Assembly: GCA_024704765.1 (NCBI GenBank)
Contig: JAKMXF010000288.1
Span: forward strand, 485,445-549,444
DNA from: Oopsacas minuta
Lineage: Eukaryota > Porifera > Hexactinellida > Lyssacinosida > Leucopsacidae
Length of the DNA: 64,000 bases
Reading direction: 5' to 3'
Under the pieces are notes generated by a model, which was not told where the DNA came from, did not search any database, and saw nothing but the letters and a program-made list of their open reading frames with translations. Below, piece by piece: positions 11,057 to 34,140 of this stretch; within the stretch, counting starts at the first letter, position 1; the number at the start of each line of letters is the position of its first letter. A program made the position numbers and the translations under genes.

Positions 11057-14000
11057 ATGTTTAGATTCAGAACTTTATTGAAATTCCACAATTCGCTAGT
11101 TGCTATTAATAGTAACAAATCTACTAACCATATTCTTACACGAAACAACCACCTAACTAACGAACAGTATCGTATCTATGGTAAGAGGTGAGGTGTTAAG
11201 ATTAATCATATTATACACACACCAGTTATTGTGCTATTTATAGATTGTGTCGGTATATGAGTGATACATCAGATGACCAATCAAAAGAGGATATAGTGGT
11301 GGTGGAATCTAAGCCACTAGTGGGAAGTGGTGAGTCACTTCAGCCAATTAAAATTCCTGATGTGTTTCCAGAGGTTTGTTTTCTTGTTTGTTTACTTGTT
11401 TGTTTGTTTGTTTGTTTGTTTGTTTGTTTGTTTGTTTGTATAATTTTTCGTATTCGTTAGTTTGTTCACTTGTATATATACATGTTTATTTTAATATGGA
11501 ACTAACAAATCTAGGTTCCAATTATAATCCTAGACAGAAACCCAGTATTCCCTAAATTCATCAGAATGGTAGAAATCTCTGAGCCAAATCTTGTCAAGAT
11601 CCTACGCGCCAAATTACGTATACGTCAGCCTTATGCTGGCGCATTCCTACGTAAAGACCCGTTGCCTAGCAACGAGAACACAGACCAATCTCCCCCCGAA
11701 GTATGCACAGATCTGGAGAGTGTCTACCCAGTAGGTGAGTAGTTATTCATACGGATAAGTTCATACGCTTAATGTTACTATTTTTAGGGACATTTGTACA
11801 AATATCAGATGTACATGACATGGGAGAAAGGATTAGAATGATCCTCCTTGGACACAGGTATGTAACTATGGAATGTTTGAGCTTTTTATAGCTGCCACTT
11901 TGGGTGTCAGGTATTGATTTGTTGTTGTTGACAAACTTATTGTAGACGTATAAAGATAACAGGAATCATAGATACATCTCAACAATCAAAATCTGAGGAA
12001 GAAGTGGCACAAAATGTGGCACAAGTGGCAGAGGACACAAAACCAATATTAATGGTGTCTGTTGAGAATTTGTTTACAAACACATTTAAATCAGATACAG
12101 AATCAAAAGCTCTATCTGCAGAGATTATTAAGACTATTCGAGATATTATGAGTCTGAATCAGCTGTATAAAGAATCACTTTCACACCTTTTGGATTCTGG
12201 GAAGAAAGATATTAACGCGCCATCTTCTCTCGCGGATTTCGCGGCTGCTCTCTCTAGCTCTGAACCACCTCTGGTACAACAGGTGAGAATTGAACCCTAT
12301 TATTACTGTGCTGACTATACATTGTATAGTGGCATGAAGCAGGAGGCCAATCTGAAGGGCTTAAGTCCGAACTTGGATTTAATCATATTTTCACACCTTT
12401 TGGTGAATTTTTCATAATTATCCTGGAGACTATCTTCCAGGTGTCAGTATAGTCTAAACAAATTCAAACAATAAGCTGATTTAATTTATACATACTCAAA
12501 AACAAATAAACAAACAAACAAACAAACAAACAAACTAGTAATATATTTGTAGGCCGTAGTTATAATTATTTGACACACAAACTAATCTTCCTTTTGGAGT
12601 TATAGCTACTCCTTGCGTGTAATTGAACATTCCTTTTTGGTGTCCTTCTTCTCCTATTGTGTGTAGGAGATTGCCTTCTGGAGAAAATACCCGAATTGAA
12701 TTTGTGTCTCTATCGCTAATAACAAAGTTGTTAAGTAGATCTATACAGAAGAAGTGAGGGCGTAACACATCCATTCCTTCTCCTTTCGTGATGAGGGTGT
12801 TTAGTTGCATTCCCTCTAGGGTTAACACATGCATGCACGAGTTGGTATTTGGACACAGTACGTACACGCGGTCACTTGACACTTTCACATCATATGGTCG
12901 ATATATTGACTGGTGAGTAATGTCGCGTATATAGTTCAGATGAGCGCCGTATACACTGATTCTGTCGTTGTTAGTGTCTGCTACGAACACGTGACCAATC
13001 TGATCAGTTGTTAGTTGTCTAGGAAAGTCGAATTGTCCTTTGTTTGAGCCCTTACCTCCTACCCACCTAACTAGACTCATGTTAGTTAGTCTGTATTTGT
13101 TAACAGTGTGATCTCCCCAGCAGCTGACATACAAACTGTCTGCGTGAATTGCTAAACCGTATGGCTTATCCAGTTCTCCTACACCCAGCTGTTTGAGGTA
13201 TTCTCCTGCAGCAGAAAATATCTCTACTGTGTTATTGTTGCGATTTGCTACGAAGATTTGGTGTGTGGCTTTATGTATAGGCAGGATGGCTACACCTGAT
13301 GGATAGTACAACTCGCCAGGATCTGAACCTCTCTTAGCAGTAGCGACAGTGGACGTTTTGAATGTACCATAATCTGGTACTCCTATTGCAACCTCTACGA
13401 TCTTACCGAGATGGGAGATTCTCCTTTCTAGGTCACGTTTGTTACACTCCCATTTTAATTTGGTCTCTACTCCCATTTTATTTCGCAGGTCTCGTAATTT
13501 GTCTTCAAATTCTTGAACAATTCTCTCCTGTATGAGTTGGAGGGGCTTTTCTCTCAGGTCTCCTTGGAGGTGTGCCTGGGCCGCAGTCAATTGGACGATC
13601 ATTTGTTGTTGAGCGATCTCTCCGGCTTTCTTATCCTTGTGTGCGTTGCGGACTTTCTTCAGTAACTCAACTCTGCGGGCATTCAGTAGCCCTATGAGAC
13701 CATCTATGGTTCGGTTAATGTGTTCCTCTATGGGGTCTACGAATTCTGGGGCGATTGAGTATCGGTATGCCATTCGGTGATGAATGTTGGGATAGTTTAG
13801 ATATGAATTGGTTGCTAGGGATAATCTTGTGTATTTATAGCTGTTATATGATTTAGTTTGTACAAGTAAACAAACAACAATAATTAGGTGATGTGAGTAT
13901 ATTTCTTGTTAGAATAAACACGAAGTTATACAGCTGTATGTTATTATGTCTCGTTGCTAGGATACTGTAAGGAATGTGGTTTAAAGTTCTTTCTCAGTAA

Positions 14001-17000
14001 ACTTATTTCTATAATTTGCAAATAACAAAATATCAAATTTCTTAATTAAAATATATTTACTTTAATTTGTGTTCCAAATTGTTTGTTGTTTTCTCTAAAT
14101 TTGTTGTTTGTTTGTTTATGTCTCGTGTTTATATCTTTTGTCTTCTGATTAATCGTGTGAGATGTCCTGTGTATCTCTCATTAGTTATTCTAGAACTAAT
14201 TATGTATTATAGTTCTATATTCTTGTCATTATTTGGACCATGTTGACCATTGATATGTACATATGGAGTTTGTAGGGTCCCAGAGGGGTCTATTGGAGAG
14301 GTCAGGCTACTGACCCTCTTTCTGAATATGGTGTTTAATTATCGTCCCTATTAGGTGTTGGAAGAGCTTGATGTTAAGAAACGCCTTTTTCTTAGTCTAG
14401 AGCTTGTAAAGCGGGAGCTGGCTGTTGCTACATTACAGCAACAGCTGAGTAGAGAAGTTGAAGATAAAGTAAACAAAATGCAACGAAAATATTTACTTCA
14501 AGAACAGCTGAAAATTATACGAAAAGAATTGGGAATTGAGAAAGATGATAAAGAACAGCTGAGAGAGAAGTTTATGGAGAAAATGAAAAAGGTAAATAAC
14601 AACAATTATTTGTTGGTAAACACATTCTGTATGACTGTTCATTTTTCATCTTTACAGCTTAGTATATAGCGGGTATTTGGTTTAGGCGGGAATTTTTGCG
14701 CGCTCAAATCCAGATATAGGCGGGGGAATTTCGGCGCTTAAATTCATGTTTTAATAATAAAAATAATAAAATATTTGTGGATATTATTAAAATTGTGTCG
14801 TCATAGTTATCACCTCCAGAACAAGTGGCAGAAGTGTTCGAGGAGGAACTGACAAAGTTGTCGCTACTCGACACAAACAGCTCAGAATTTAGTGTCACTA
14901 GAAACTATCTTGATTGGTTAACTAACATTCCTTGGGGACAAGCTAGTGATGAGAGATTTGATCTGTCAGAAGCTAAGAATATTCTAGAACAAGATCACTA
15001 CGGTTTAGATGATATTAAGAAACGCATTCTTGAGTTCATAGCCGTATCCAAGCTGAGAGGAGGGGTACAGGGGAAGATCCTCTGTTTCTGTGGTCCCCCT
15101 GGGGTCGGGAAGACAAGTATTGGACGGTCAATTGCGCGGGCTTTGAACAGAAATTATTTTCGATTTAGTGTCGGTGGGTTATCAGATGTGGCAGAGATCA
15201 AAGGACATAGGAGGACATATGTTGGTGCTATGCCTGGCAAATTGATACAAGCGCTTAAAAAGGTTAGTTCCAGTTGTTAACACCTTTTTACACATAGTTC
15301 CATATTATACACATATTATTAGGTACAAACTGAGAACCCACTAATCTTGATAGATGAGATAGACAAGCTATCAAGAGGGTATCAGGGAGATCCTGCATCT
15401 GCCCTCCTAGAACTATTGGACCCTGAACAGAACAAGAATTTCTTGGACCACTATCTTGATGTTCCAATTGACCTCTCTAAAGTTCTATTTATAGGAACAG
15501 CTAACGTGACAGACACTATCCCCGCTCCTCTTATAGACCGGATGGAGATTATTCACGTGTCTGGATATATCAGTTCTGAAAAGGTGAGGTGTTATAATAC
15601 AGAACTATGGGTTATTAGTTTCACATAACATCACCCATAATGCACCATGGATTAACACTTGTATATATTATAGTGTAACCTAACAAATCGGTATTTAGCT
15701 TAAGGCGTGAAGTGGTTTAGTGTCACAATGTGTTACTCTACAGGTAGAAATAGCAAAGAGACACCTACTGCCAGAGGCTCTGACTCAGTGTGGAATATCA
15801 ACCAATCAAATTACACTCACAGATAATGCTATTAACACCTTAATAAGTTCCTATTGTAGAGAGAGTGGTGTAAGAAATTTACAGAAACAGATAGATAAAG
15901 TTCTGAGGAAATCTGCGCGCCAAATAGTAGAATCAGCTGATTTCAAACCAATTCAGGTATACATGGCATTTTTGTATCATAGCAACCAGTTATTACCTAT
16001 GGTATTTATAGATAAATGCTGATAATTTGAGTGATTACGTTGGGAAGCCTGTGTTCCCCTCAGAGAGGATGTACCAATTGACACCTCCAGGGGTCATATT
16101 GGGCCTTGCTTGGACAGCTATGGGGGGATCAACCTTGTACATAGAGTCTGTACCAATCAACCAATCAAAAGATAGAGTAGGGGGTCTGCAATTGACTGGC
16201 AAACTTGGTGACGTCATGAAGGAGTCCGCACAGATCGCACTTACAGTAGCTAAAGGATTCTTACACGACCCCGGTAAGATTAATCACATTCCTTTGTATC
16301 CTAACATCTCGAATAGTAGCCCCCTTCAATGATACCCTCCCTCGCTAAGGGGTGTAGCTAAATACCAACGAGGTAGCCATGGAAACTGGGACATAACACG
16401 TATAGAATGCTATGATCATGGTGTGTAGTATGTGATTATATGTTATGTTCCCCGTCTAAAGGTGTTACATTGTGAATAATCACCCCCAGGCTACTATTTG
16501 AGGTTTATTAGAAATATCCTTTAATTCAAGTTCTTATGTTTCCATGGTTACAGAATTTTTAGTTAGAATGTTTGTAATTATTCTAATACTATCTAGCTTA
16601 TCTCTCTATGGATACAGATTTCTTTGAAAAGAATGCAATACATTTACACGTGCCAGAAGGTGCAACACCTAAAGATGGTCCCTCAGCGGGTGTTACCATG
16701 GTAACGTCGTTGTTGTCTCTAGCAATCGGTAGATCTGTGAAACAGGATTTAGCTATGACTGGTGAAATTAGTCTAACCGGTTTGTTAATCTAATTATAAG
16801 AACACTGTCAGTTGGGAATTGTATGAGCTCCACCGCCCCCATCAAGTTACCTGTCCAATTGGGCACTGGTGGACAATTAGAGAGGACCAACCGTATTTAG
16901 AAGTAGACTCATTGAAATATTTCCATGAATTGGACACTTTGTATTATAAAACAAGTTTCTCATTAACAGAGGCCTTAGCCTGGCTATCATATCTATCCAA

Positions 17001-17218
17001 TTTGTATATGTATATTTTGACACCTTTTAGGGAAAGTACTTCCGGTTGGAGGCATCAAAGAGAAGCTCATTGCTGCCAAGAGAGAAGGTGTTAAGTATGT
17101 GATACTACCCTCTGGAAATCAAAGTGATTATCATGATTTAGCAAACTCGATAAAAGACGGATTAGAAATTAGTTTTGTTTCTGAATACAGAGAAGTTTAT
17201 AGAATTGCTTTTGAGTAG
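11057..17218 (+). CDS. LONP1: Mitochondrial ATP-dependent Lon protease
   Basis: Predicted 888-residue Lon that degrades damaged proteins in the mitochondrial matrix. Twelve exons: 11057-11187, 11244-11373, 11515-11734, 11788-11857, 11946-12282, 14355-14591, 14807-15262, 15323-15583, 15744-15956, 16012-16273, 16618-16779, 17031-17218. The N-terminus is basic and free of acidic residues ([15 protein letters not shown]), fitting a matrix presequence. The LON substrate domain spans about 88-300 ([13 protein letters not shown]). The AAA+ module has Walker A GPPGVGKT (about 471-478) and Walker B LILIDEID. The protease domain has PKDGPSAG with Ser about 795 and GGIKEK with Lys about 838; the 43-residue spacing equals that of human LONP1. 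There is no C-terminal SKL, which argues against the peroxisomal paralogue. Intron 5 contains an antisense NHL gene. Confidence 0.96.
11375..11440. repeat. TTTG tetranucleotide array
   Basis: A near-perfect TTTG run in Lon intron 2. Similar arrays, in either orientation, lie at about 11006-11043, 12507-12534, 17218-17253, 20480-20540, 21448-21471, 24879-24900, 26664-26720, 29041-29155, 39529-39553, 41555-41591, 46183-46235 and 48529-48560, nearly always in introns or at gene edges. Confidence 0.9.
12535..13773 (-). CDS. NHL-repeat protein with N-terminal coiled coil, intronless
   Basis: Single-exon, 412-residue protein. Residues about 12-140 are a charged helical, probably coiled-coil region beginning [20 protein letters not shown]. 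Residues about 150-412 form a beta-propeller of NHL repeats ([48 protein letters not shown]). The arrangement resembles the back half of TRIM2/3/71-type proteins, but RING and B-box are absent, so no ligase activity can be predicted. It lies antisense inside Lon intron 5. A second, broken copy is at 47282-48528. About 270 bp upstream (13774-14047) also match that copy, and more closely than the coding parts do. A TTTG array follows the stop codon in both copies. Confidence 0.88.
   Translation of the reverse strand: MAYRYSIAPEFVDPIEEHINRTIDGLIGLLNARRVELLKKVRNAHKDKKAGEIAQQQMIVQLTAAQAHLQGDLREKPLQLIQERIVQEFEDKLRDLRNKMGVETKLKWECNKRDLERRISHLGKIVEVAIGVPDYGTFKTSTVATAKRGSDPGELYYPSGVAILPIHKATHQIFVANRNNNTVEIFSAAGEYLKQLGVGELDKPYGLAIHADSLYVSCWGDHTVNKYRLTNMSLVRWVGGKGSNKGQFDFPRQLTTDQIGHVFVADTNNDRISVYGAHLNYIRDITHQSIYRPYDVKVSSDRVYVLCPNTNSCMHVLTLEGMQLNTLITKGEGMDVLRPHFFCIDLLNNFVISDRDTNSIRVFSPEGNLLHTIGEEGHQKGMFNYTQGVAITPKGRLVCVSNNYNYGLQIYY
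16312..16499. mobile_element. Dispersed 190-bp repeat with short inverted ends
   Basis: Begins GAATAGTAGCCCCCTTCAAT; the reverse complement of its right end begins CAAATAGTAGCCTGGGGGTG, so the ends form an inverted AATAGTAGCC pair. The body (ACCAACGAGGTAGCCATGG, GGGACATAACACG, GTATGTGATTATATG) recurs at 41873-42085. It sits in Lon intron 10. Confidence 0.65.
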
Positions 17219-17375
17219 GTTTGTTTGTTTGTTTGTTTGTTTGTTTGTTATTTGTTTGGTTTGTTTTCATTTCAACATTTCACTTAGAATTTATAATTTT
17301 TTATTGTTGTTTTCCAAATTTAATTATTTTCATAAAACTGTAATGATTTCTGTCATAAATGTGTCGGTTAATTAG

Positions 17376-17729
17376 ATGGAATTGTGTCCACACACCAAAC
17401 AATCAGTTTACCTTCTCAACGGAATCAATACTGAAATATGTGTTATAAAGTTCTCTGACACAATTTTAGTGTCTCTCAACCAAATCAACAAAATTGGCAC
17501 AATTTTATTAGCTAAACAACCGCCAAATTTATTCGAAGATTCAGATGCGACACCAATAATATCGACACTTTTGGGTAAAGATGACCCTGCGACACATTTA
17601 TACGCCAGAGCTCTGGTGGAACAAATCCCTAAACAATACTCTTTGGTGTTATTCTTGGGATTAAAATCACACATTCCTGAAGATGTCAAGTTGGTTGTTA
17701 AGATGTTTAGAGAGAATATGCTATTCTAA
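17376..17729 (+). CDS. PSMG3: Proteasome assembly chaperone 3
   Basis: Single-exon 117-residue protein. The pattern matches PSMG3: a strand with TEICVIKFSDTILVSLNQ, the turn KIGTILLAKQP, a variable loop, then IISTLLGKDDPATHLYARAL and a final helix VKLVVKMFREN. Human PSMG3 is 122 residues. With PSMG4 it helps assemble the 20S proteasome alpha ring in the cytosol. It starts 157 bp after the Lon stop codon on the same strand, separated by a TTTG array. The small size and all-through alignment of hydrophobic positions make the call fairly firm, though the family is divergent. Confidence 0.78.
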   Translation: MELCPHTKQSVYLLNGINTEICVIKFSDTILVSLNQINKIGTILLAKQPPNLFEDSDATPIISTLLGKDDPATHLYARALVEQIPKQYSLVLFLGLKSHIPEDVKLVVKMFRENMLF

Positions 17730-17874
17730 TTTATATGTATATTTCACGCCTTATGGCAGGATTAAATTTACATATTCCTGGGTGTTACGCGCCCATTTTA
17801 TATGTATATTTTCACACCTTAAGATCACCCGTATAACTGATACAATTAATAACTACAAATTTCTCAGTTCTAAT

Positions 17875-28921
<11,047 letters not shown>

Positions 28922-29243
28922 CTGTAAATAACAACAAAATTAATTATGTCATTTATTAATAACAACAAATTATTACTTACACTCTGATTCTTAGAATATG
29001 AAAGATCTTCTAAACCTAAATATATACAAATATTAGTTCTTTGTTTGTTTGTTTGTTTGTTTGTTTGTTTGTTTGTTTGTTTGTTTGTTTGATTGTTTGT
29101 TTGATTGTTTGTTTGATTGTTTGATTGATTGTTTGATTGATTGTTTGATTCTTTGTATATTTATCGATTGTTTATTTGTTCTATTATTATTAGTATACTT
29201 AATCTTGTTTACACTTAACACCTATAGAGTAGCTATTTATTGA
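28922..29243. promoter_or_regulatory. Divergent promoter region between Mi-2 and glycogen synthase
   Basis: The Mi-2 start codon (28921, minus) and the glycogen synthase start codon (29244, plus) are 322 bp apart. The interval holds a candidate non-coding Mi-2 exon (29016-28982, flanked by TTTAG and GTAAGT) and a 115-bp TTTG/TTGA array (29041-29155). No other gene fits. A shared, bidirectional promoter is inferred from the geometry only. Confidence 0.5.
29041..29155. repeat. TTTG array grading into TTGATTG
   Basis: Starts as pure TTTG repeats and shifts to TTTGATTG and TTGATTGA units towards 29155. It lies between two divergent start codons and yields spurious Cys/Leu/Phe (plus) and Lys/Asn/Gln (minus) open frames. 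Confidence 0.9.
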
Positions 29244-31915
29244 ATGAACATATCAGCTGAACCCTTCAAAACATATTTCGAGGTGTCATGGGAGATAGCC
29301 AATAAGATTGGAGGCATTTATACTGTCATCAAAACAAAATCAGCTGTTGAGACCGCAAGATTCTCTGACCTTGGTGACCCTTACTTCCTAATTGGTCCAC
29401 TTAACAGGAAATGTGTCGACCTAGAGGTGGAGATAGTTGAGCCACAATTTCCTATTATCTCAGAGACACTTAACACCCTTAGGAAACAGGGTATTGTGGT
29501 GTCATATGGCAGGTGGCTGATAGAGGGTCATCCTAGCGTGATCCTATTCGACATAGGGTCTGCATACTTCAAGCTAAACGAATGGAGACAGGAGTTCTTT
29601 GAGCTGACACATATTGGTGTCCCTGATAGCGACACTGAGTGTAAGGATGTTATGGTGTTTGGATTTTTGGTCGCATGGTTCATATCTGAGTTCACATCAC
29701 GCCTCCCTGGTGTCCCAACTGTTAACGCCTTATTCCATGAGTGGCAGGGTGGCATAGGTGGTCTACTGCTCAGATTATGGCATAAACAGGTTGCTGTTAC
29801 ATTCCATACGCATGCTACGTTGCTAGGTAATCACTCTTTAAGTCTATTAACATCTTAGCAACCGTTAGAGTATATTGGAATTTATGTAGGTAGATATCTG
29901 TGTGCGGGTAATGTGGACTTCTACAACAATCTGCCACATTTTGACGTGGACACAGAGGCGGGAGATAGGGGAATTTATCATAAATATTGTCTGGAGAGGG
30001 CATGTGCTGCGACCGCTCATGTGTTCTCTACTGTGTCTGTAAATACTGGCGAGGAATGTGAGCATTTGTTGAAGAGAAAAGCAGATGTAATATGTCCTAA
30101 TGGACTTAATGTTAAAGGTAGTTCTATATTATAATTCCTGTTATAGTTCCATATTGTAGTCACAGATATGTGGTGTCATACCTCAAATATACAGACAGAC
30201 GGACAGACGAACAATAAACAATAAACAACAAACAAACAATTAACTATGTTTTGTATTATAGAGGTCGCCGCTCAACACGAATTCCAGAACCTCCATAACG
30301 TTGCTAAGTATAAAATTCACACTTTTGTACAGAGCCATTTCCACGGACACATGGATTTTGACCTTGAGGACACTCTGTATATATTTTCAGCTGGTAGATA
30401 TGAGTATTCAAATAAAGGTGTTGACATGTTCATAGAGTCTCTAGCTAAGTTAAATCACTTAATGAAGGAATCTTTTGCTAAAAAGACTGTAATAGCATTC
30501 CTTGTGTTCCCTACTGGAACTAACTATTATAATGTGGAATCTCTGAGGTAGGTTAATCATATTTTCACACCTTTTGGGGTAATTTTAGTCAAATTTGTGA
30601 TAAATCATATTTTCACACCTTTTAGAGGTTTGGCTCTATTGAAACAGACAAGAGAAGTTGTCCAATCTATTCAGGAGAAATTAGGCGCCAAAATATTCGA
30701 TTCAGTAACGAAAGGAATTATGCCAAGTAGGTAATTGGAACTATAGCTATATATTCATATTTTAACACCTTGCATTTAGATGGTGATCAGATTCTAGATT
30801 CAGATGACCAAATTAAACTGAAGAGATGTATTCTAGCCAATCAGCGGACAGAACTGCCACCTATTGTGACACATAATATGACAGACGACAGAAGCGACAC
30901 AATCCTGAACCACTTACGAAGAGTTAAACTATTCAACCAATCATCTGATAAAGTTAAGGTGATATTTCATCCTGAATTCATTTCTGCTACCAGTCCTCTC
31001 TTCAATATGGATTATGAAGATTTTGTTAGGGGATCACATTTAGGTAACATTCCACACTGTTGCTAGGATAATACATAATCATGAGGGACGGACATGCCAA
31101 ACGGTCTATAACGTTTCTATGTAGCTCACTTTATTATATATTATGATTTGATTATACTATAAATATTATAACTGGAACTATGTCTATAGGAGTGTTCCCG
31201 TCCTACTACGAGCCTTGGGGTTACACCCCTGCGGAGTGTACAGTGCGAGGGATCCCTTCTGTCACCTCAAATGTGTCGGGATATGGCTTATTCATGGCAG
31301 ATCATATAGCAGAACCTGAGAATTATGGAGTATACATTGTGGATAGAAGGTAAGTGTATAAGGGGTGATATATATCACACCTTTTCTAGCTGTATCATAC
31401 CCTTATTCATGGTCTAGATAAGTGGTTCCCGACCTGTGGTCCGCAGAGGACAGCAGAGAGTCCACAATATTTGTATACAGTTTATGGGAGGGGTCCACAT
31501 AATGTGTTGGTAGGAAACAGCTGGCCTATACAGTCTCGTGTGTATATATTAACATATGTGTTATAGGAACAGATCCTGGTGGGATAGCATAGAACAGCTG
31601 TCTAACTTTATGTTTAAATTCACACAAATGTCCCAAAAACAGAGGATCATACAGAGGAATAGGTGTGAAAGACTCTCAGAGCTTCTCTCATGGACTTCAC
31701 TCACCAAGAAATATAGTCTTGCTAGAAATATGGCATTTTCACGCGCCTTTCCGGATATATATAATCTCCCAGACCTCAAGGAGGCAGGACTGATTCATAG
31801 ATCCCCTTCTCTATTCTTCCCGCACCCCTATTCAGAGGTAGGGACCCCTAAGGGGTCGAGAGGGTGCTCATTCTCTTCGACGGATCAAGACTCAAGAGAT
31901 GATACGGACAAATAA
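29244..31915 (+). CDS. GYS1: Glycogen [starch] synthase (GT3 family)
   Basis: Predicted 656-residue animal-type glycogen synthase, transferring glucose from UDP-glucose to glycogen in the cytosol. Exons: 29244-29826, 29890-30117, 30262-30547, 30626-30726, 30780-31043, 31190-31349, 31567-31915. Hallmarks: N-terminal [20 protein letters not shown] with the UDP-glucose Lys region, [26 protein letters not shown], and the catalytic E-x7-E motif EPWGYTPAE (Glu about 495 and 503). An arginine-cluster-like segment for glucose-6-phosphate control is near RRNRSWWDS...[11 protein letters not shown]. The N-terminal extension carrying phosphosites 2/2a in vertebrates is nearly absent here. The C-terminal tail keeps a Ser/Pro-rich stretch ([11 protein letters not shown]). 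Vertebrates have two paralogues; one symbol is given for convenience. Confidence 0.95.
31425..31520. mobile_element. hAT-like element fragment (copy 2)
   Basis: Begins AGTGGTTCCCGACCTGTGGT, a typical hAT-like terminus, and shares GGTCC/GGACC interior words with 5150-5240 in opposite orientation. It lies in glycogen synthase intron 6. The right end is unclear. Confidence 0.4.
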
Positions 31916-33495
31916 CTGGTATTGTGTATATATTGTGTTTGTAGAAATTTTAGAACTTTTGAGATTTAAATCATTTGACATACCTTTTGGACTCTGACTG
32001 TTGTCTGATTCTGTCATTCCAATCTCCAATATGCGTTGCTAGGGAAAGAAGTGAAGAATGTTTGAGTTCGAAAGTTTCTAATATATTTGTAATAATTAAG
32101 TAAATGTGAATATATTAATAAAATATCAAAAAGTAAGAATTAATAGGAAAGTGTCTAATAGCGCGCAAAAAGTGTCGAGTGACAGGTGTCAAAATAGTGT
32201 CGATGTGGCACATAAGTGGCGGTATTATCATAGTTCCGTATTGTATTGATTTACATTCCAATTCGGTTTCACTACGTGTGGGTAAATATTAATCTAGAAA
32301 CCATAGCATTAAAACGGCCATCCTCGAGTTAGGTGCTTTATTTCATAAAATGAAGTATTACGAATTCCAATGAATTTGTACGGTTGCTATGATTATATTG
32401 TGTTGTGATTTGTTTGTTGTGAGAGGTAGGAAGTGGCATGGGTGGTTATTGTGTCGCGTTTGTGTTGTAGTGCTATTTTTAGTCTATTTTACTTTTCTGT
32501 TATTATGTGTGATAAGTTCATTACTTGTTAGTATACAAGTTTGTTTATATTTACAATTGTGCGAAAAGTTTATATGGCTAATTTGTTTGTTTACAAGTTT
32601 GTTTACTTATTGTTGTTGTTGACAACTTTCTGATATACGATTCATAGAAGAATTCTCAAATTTGATTCGTTGACTATATTCAGTCTTTCTTATTTGTTTG
32701 GTGAAAGGTTTGTTGTTATTTGCATTATTTTGTTGTTTACATTTATTGTTGTTTTTTGCAGGAAATGTACATAAAATGTGTTTGTTGCAAGCTATGCTAT
32801 TATTAGCAAATATGTATATATCGTAAATAACAACACATTGATTGTTATCCTCCTTAACAACGCTCAATAACACAGGAATGTTAATTACTTGTACATATCA
32901 TGGCGTCATATTATCACCCATTATTTGTGGGGCACATATCCCATGGGTGCTTAACACCTTCTGATAATTAAATTATAGGAAGTGTTATAAGAAATTCGTT
33001 AAATATTGTTGAGCAAGCGTGACGTCATTTATTTACTTGTTTATATTTTGTATTGAAACTATCATTTACTGACACTTAACACCTCAAGGTGTCTTGTTAT
33101 TGGACCTTATATTGGTGTGTGTAATCCAATAGTTAGTAATCTGCATATAGTAGTACATTCCTATTGACTTATTCATCACTAAGGAAAGTTGGGTAGATTT
33201 TTAAACTATTTTTACTTTGTATTTATTGATTTGTTTTGTATTATTAATATTGTTTATGTAATTTGTTGCTAATAATAACTTTGGCCAAATTTGTAAATTT
33301 ATTAAAATTCCCTAAATTATTGGTTTCAGTTCTATTTTATAATTTTTGAATAAAAATTTCAGGACTTTTGTGTGTTTGGAAATTCCAGGTTTATTTTAGT
33401 AATTCAATAAAAGTACCCTCACAGTTTAGTTGTATAAATAAATGTGTATACAAATTGGCGCCTGAATTCTTTAAGTTTCATATAATATATTCACA
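31916..33495. other. Gene-free stretch, 1.6 kb
   Basis: AT-rich. The only frames are low-complexity ones on Val/Leu/Cys codons (32389-32622) with no protein features. Holds the 3' end of glycogen synthase transcripts and probably promoter DNA for the gene at 33496. Confidence 0.6.
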
Positions 33496-34140
33496 ATGTC
33501 TGATGATTTGGACTTTTGTGTCCATCCTGATGAATTGGGAGCTTATTTAAAAGGGGATGGATGCGACACATGCGTTTACACCTCACTTCGTGATGTATTC
33601 AACTCTCCTGACTTGAGTGGGACTGCGGGTACAATGAATTTGGACCCTACCCTCGACACTTTTCTAACACCTCAACAGCCAGAGAAGTATTACACGCCGT
33701 ATCATCATACACCTCCTCAAATTGTGTCGCCTATAATGACACACAATAATTTCGCTAGCAACGAACCACAACAAAGGAATTTGACACCTATCGTTACACT
33801 AAAACTCCCGAAACAATTCACACCCCACAGGTCCAATTCCCCGCTGGTTCATCGTCTGAGTTCCATAAGTTGTCTATTTGTAGAGGGGTGGGTCGGCAAT
33901 TGTGAAAAGAGGTCCAAGTATTTGTCCTCTCAGAAGCTTGAAGATGTGATTATCCAATTATTAGATATACGGAAAATACGTAGAAAGAAACCAGAGGAAC
34001 TGAAATCAATTATGAAACCAATTCTAACACCTGATCAGCAGGTTAAGGTGTTAGAAGCACGGAGGAAGATGATGAGGAGGACCAATAAGAAACTCAGACC
34101 CTCCCACCTCCCAATTACACCCCATATTATGTCCTCTTGA
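33496..34140 (+). CDS. Unrecognised 214-residue protein, intronless
   Basis: A single open exon with ATG at 33496 and TGA at 34138-34140. The N-terminus is acidic (MSDDLDFCVHPDELG). The middle is rich in Thr, Pro and Gln. The C-terminal third is strongly basic and helical: SQKLEDVIIQLLDIRKIRRK, then a Pro break, then ARRKMMRRTNKKLRP. That layout, activation-like front and basic helical back, could suit a nuclear protein, but no known domain is visible. It is the first of four small intronless genes (33.5-37.5 kb), three of which share a bZIP-like domain; I cannot align this one with them. Confidence 0.55.
   Translation: MSDDLDFCVHPDELGAYLKGDGCDTCVYTSLRDVFNSPDLSGTAGTMNLDPTLDTFLTPQQPEKYYTPYHHTPPQIVSPIMTHNNFASNEPQQRNLTPIVTLKLPKQFTPHRSNSPLVHRLSSISCLFVEGWVGNCEKRSKYLSSQKLEDVIIQLLDIRKIRRKKPEELKSIMKPILTPDQQVKVLEARRKMMRRTNKKLRPSHLPITPHIMSS

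Noticed and set aside
29033-29243. Lys/Asn/Gln-rich and Cys/Leu/Phe-rich frames on both strands
   Set aside because: Both come from the TTTG/TTGA array.
32389-32873. Val/Leu-rich plus frame and Asn-rich minus frame
   Set aside because: Low complexity, AT-rich, no splice context; probably 3' flanking DNA of glycogen synthase.
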